Shown: positions 14,592 to 15,828 of the stretch, piece after piece | How positions within the stretch are numbered: position 1 is the stretch's first letter | Layout of the letters: each line of letters opens with the position of its first letter | Source of the DNA: Anaerolineae bacterium | GTDB lineage: Bacteria > Chloroflexota > Anaerolineae > Anaerolineales > E44-bin32 | Direction of reading: 5' to 3' | DNA: 15,828 nt | Assembly (NCBI GenBank): GCA_030598885.1 | Contig: JAUVOZ010000030.1 | Location: forward strand, 1 to 15,828 | Position numbers and translations under genes: made by a program | Notes under the pieces: model-generated | The model's database searches: none | Seen by the model: the letters and a program-made list of their open reading frames with translations, nothing else | What the model was told of the DNA's origin: nothing

Positions 14592-14682
14592 CGGATTTCT
14601 TATCCTTGCTGAAAAAGCTGTCGCCAGCAGGAAAGGCGGGGTAGTTCCCTTTTTCGCGCTTGAGCGTTCTTCAGCTCAGTCA

Positions 14683-15468
14683 TTACTGTATTAGAGCAAC
14701 AACGAGAGGTGTCGCGAGAACCATCACAACAACGGCCAGTGCGACCCAATCGAAAGTCATCATTCGAAACCGATCCAGAGTACGAATATGTCCGTCATAA
14801 CCGCGCGAAAGCATGGCAGCATATACACGTTCGCTCCGTTCCAAAGCGCGCAGGAAGAGACTACCCACCATCATGCCAGCCACCTGTCCTTGCCAGACAA
14901 TGGGTGGTCTGGGACTTTTAGGGACGCGAGCGCTGCGGGCGGATCGCGCACGCAACATGCGCAGTGCCTCGTCGGCCAACACAAACAGATAACGGTACAT
15001 GAATCCAATGGTGGCGACAAGGAGTCGTGGAAAACGAAGCACACCCAACGCCCATAATAAATCCGGAAATCGAGTCGTTGCCGTCAACAGGACAGCCGCC
15101 TGGACAGCTAACCAACTCCGGGCCAAGATGCTGGTGAATCGGATCACACCCGGCTCTGAGATCGTCCAACCCAGACCAGGTATGCGGAATAATACCGAGC
15201 CCGGTGTAGTGAAGGGGATAGCCAGCGCGGCTAGAACAAAGGGTAGAGCCACAAATGAGCGCCGAACAGCGAACATGGGGCCAAGACGCGTCAGCCAGGC
15301 TACCGCCAGGATCAATACCAAGAAGCAACCAAAAGTCCACCATACTCCGGTTGGGGTCAGGCTGACCGTCAGGATAAAAGAAAAAGTTGCCACCACCTTG
15401 ACCCTAGGATCAAGGAGATGGACAACACTCAACCGGTGGCGGTACTGATCGGCGATATCAAAATGCAA
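14683..15468 (-). CDS. cbiQ: ECF transporter transmembrane (T) component, cobalt/nickel type
   Basis: A 261-residue inner-membrane T component that couples ATP hydrolysis by CbiO to the substrate-binding protein. The N-terminus has the family-typical HLLDPRVKV. Hydrophobic helices follow, then two cytoplasmic coupling helices with the Ala-Arg-X motifs: RARSARS (about 173-179) and MLSRGYDG (219-226). A last helix sits at the C-terminus. The start is TTG 15468, three bases after the stop of the upstream gene; GGGG nine bases upstream is the only ribosome-site candidate, so translational coupling is likely. No better start is nearby, and the conserved N-terminus would be lost if a later codon were used. 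Confidence 0.93.
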   Translation of the reverse strand: MHFDIADQYRHRLSVVHLLDPRVKVVATFSFILTVSLTPTGVWWTFGCFLVLILAVAWLTRLGPMFAVRRSFVALPFVLAALAIPFTTPGSVLFRIPGLGWTISEPGVIRFTSILARSWLAVQAAVLLTATTRFPDLLWALGVLRFPRLLVATIGFMYRYLFVLADEALRMLRARSARSARVPKSPRPPIVWQGQVAGMMVGSLFLRALERSERVYAAMLSRGYDGHIRTLDRFRMMTFDWVALAVVVMVLATPLVVALIQ

Positions 15469-15471
15469 TCG

Positions 15472-15828
15472 TTAATTCCCCGCGGCTTCGCGTCGAAACG
15501 TGGTTCGGCCTACGATCCATGCTATTCCGAACACGATTAATGTGCCTACAAAGACGGCAAGGATTGTGGTTGTTGTCTCATTGGTAATGAATGGCACTGT
15601 GTAATCGGGAAGTACCTCATACAATGGGTCCAGACTCCGACTCAGGAACCCCTCCGCTTCAGCTACAAATTCAAGTCCGTCTGGGCTCGGGGAAGCCAAG
15701 GGCGAGAAAATGGCGACAATCAAAGCTACAATCAACCCGATAGCCAGGAAAGAAGCCCTTTTCCGCCCCGGCGCGGTCTCACCAACTGCCAATACTTCCG
15801 GTCGGGTGACTTGAAGGAGAGCAATGGC
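15472..15828 (-). CDS. C-terminus of a probable CbiM-CbiN (PDGLE) fusion, 5' end outside window
   Basis: The last 118 codons of the cobalt/nickel ECF substrate-capture gene. The frame stays open to the window edge. A segment IALLQVTRPEVLA just inside it resembles the final helix and Arg-Pro tail of CbiM. It is followed by a CbiN-like part: one helix (FLAIGLIVALIVAIFSPLA), the diagnostic SPDGLEFV motif, an extracytoplasmic loop, a second helix (ILAVFVGTLIVFGIAWIVG) and a basic tail. A TTG at 15792 could start a separate CbiN of 106 residues, but it has no good ribosome site and the frame continues upstream. The stop is three bases before cbiQ. In the Cbi system CbiM binds the metal ion and CbiN assists loading; cobalt and nickel forms cannot be separated here. 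Confidence 0.82.
   Translation of the reverse strand, partial: AIALLQVTRPEVLAVGETAPGRKRASFLAIGLIVALIVAIFSPLASPSPDGLEFVAEAEGFLSRSLDPLYEVLPDYTVPFITNETTTTILAVFVGTLIVFGIAWIVGRTTFRREAAGN

Noticed and set aside
1..15828. CRISPR array, transposon ends, integrase or toxin-antitoxin pair
   Set aside because: No regularly spaced direct repeats, no transposase or recombinase motif and no small paired ORFs were found; the 66-nt elements are only two copies and carry no gene.

Overview
The window reads as a bacterial chromosome segment, most likely from the Chloroflexota (Anaerolineae-like). This is an inference from protein style: a lipoprotein with an NBR1-type Ig-like domain behind a Pro/Ser/Thr-rich linker, a VanW-type/LysM/YkuD L,D-transpeptidase, a lipid-anchored serpin and a GAF/NarL-type sensor kinase. 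No rRNA, tRNA, CRISPR array, transposase or phage gene was seen. The ECF transporter gene at the right edge and a HAD hydrolase at the left edge both run out of the window.

Layout. 1-631 (-): HAD-superfamily phosphatase, 3' end missing. 1172-2509 (+): MFS transporter. 3037-3543 (-): uncharacterised protein made of two similar halves, with a good promoter at 3628-3656. About 220 bases beyond its stop, a separate strong minus-strand promoter (2869-2896) and an intrinsic terminator (2772-2816) bracket roughly 90 nt with no ORF, a candidate small RNA. 3871-7298 (+): three-gene ABC-2 (NatAB-like) exporter operon of one ATPase and two permeases, tightly packed. From 7284 onward every gene is on the minus strand: NBR1-Ig lipoprotein, lipoprotein serpin, L,D-transpeptidase with a structured leader, orphan GAF histidine kinase, and an ECF-type cobalt/nickel uptake operon (cbiO, cbiQ, and the end of a probable cbiM-cbiN fusion).

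How the parts fit. The ABC operon and the ECF operon are classical transport units. The lipoprotein, the serpin and the L,D-transpeptidase all act outside the membrane, and the first two are probably lipid-anchored, so 7284-11637 looks like a cell-surface/envelope neighbourhood rather than one operon. Two copies of a 66-nt hairpin element with the same geometry (16-nt arms, 34-nt loop, and a compensatory base-pair change in the arms) lie between tandem minus-strand genes, at 8421-8486 after the serpin and 11880-11945 after the kinase. They are the clearest unexplained structure in the window. No complete new multi-gene defence or metabolic system is evident; the novelty candidates are the 66-nt elements, the small-RNA locus, the transpeptidase leader, the serpin and the two-half hypothetical protein.
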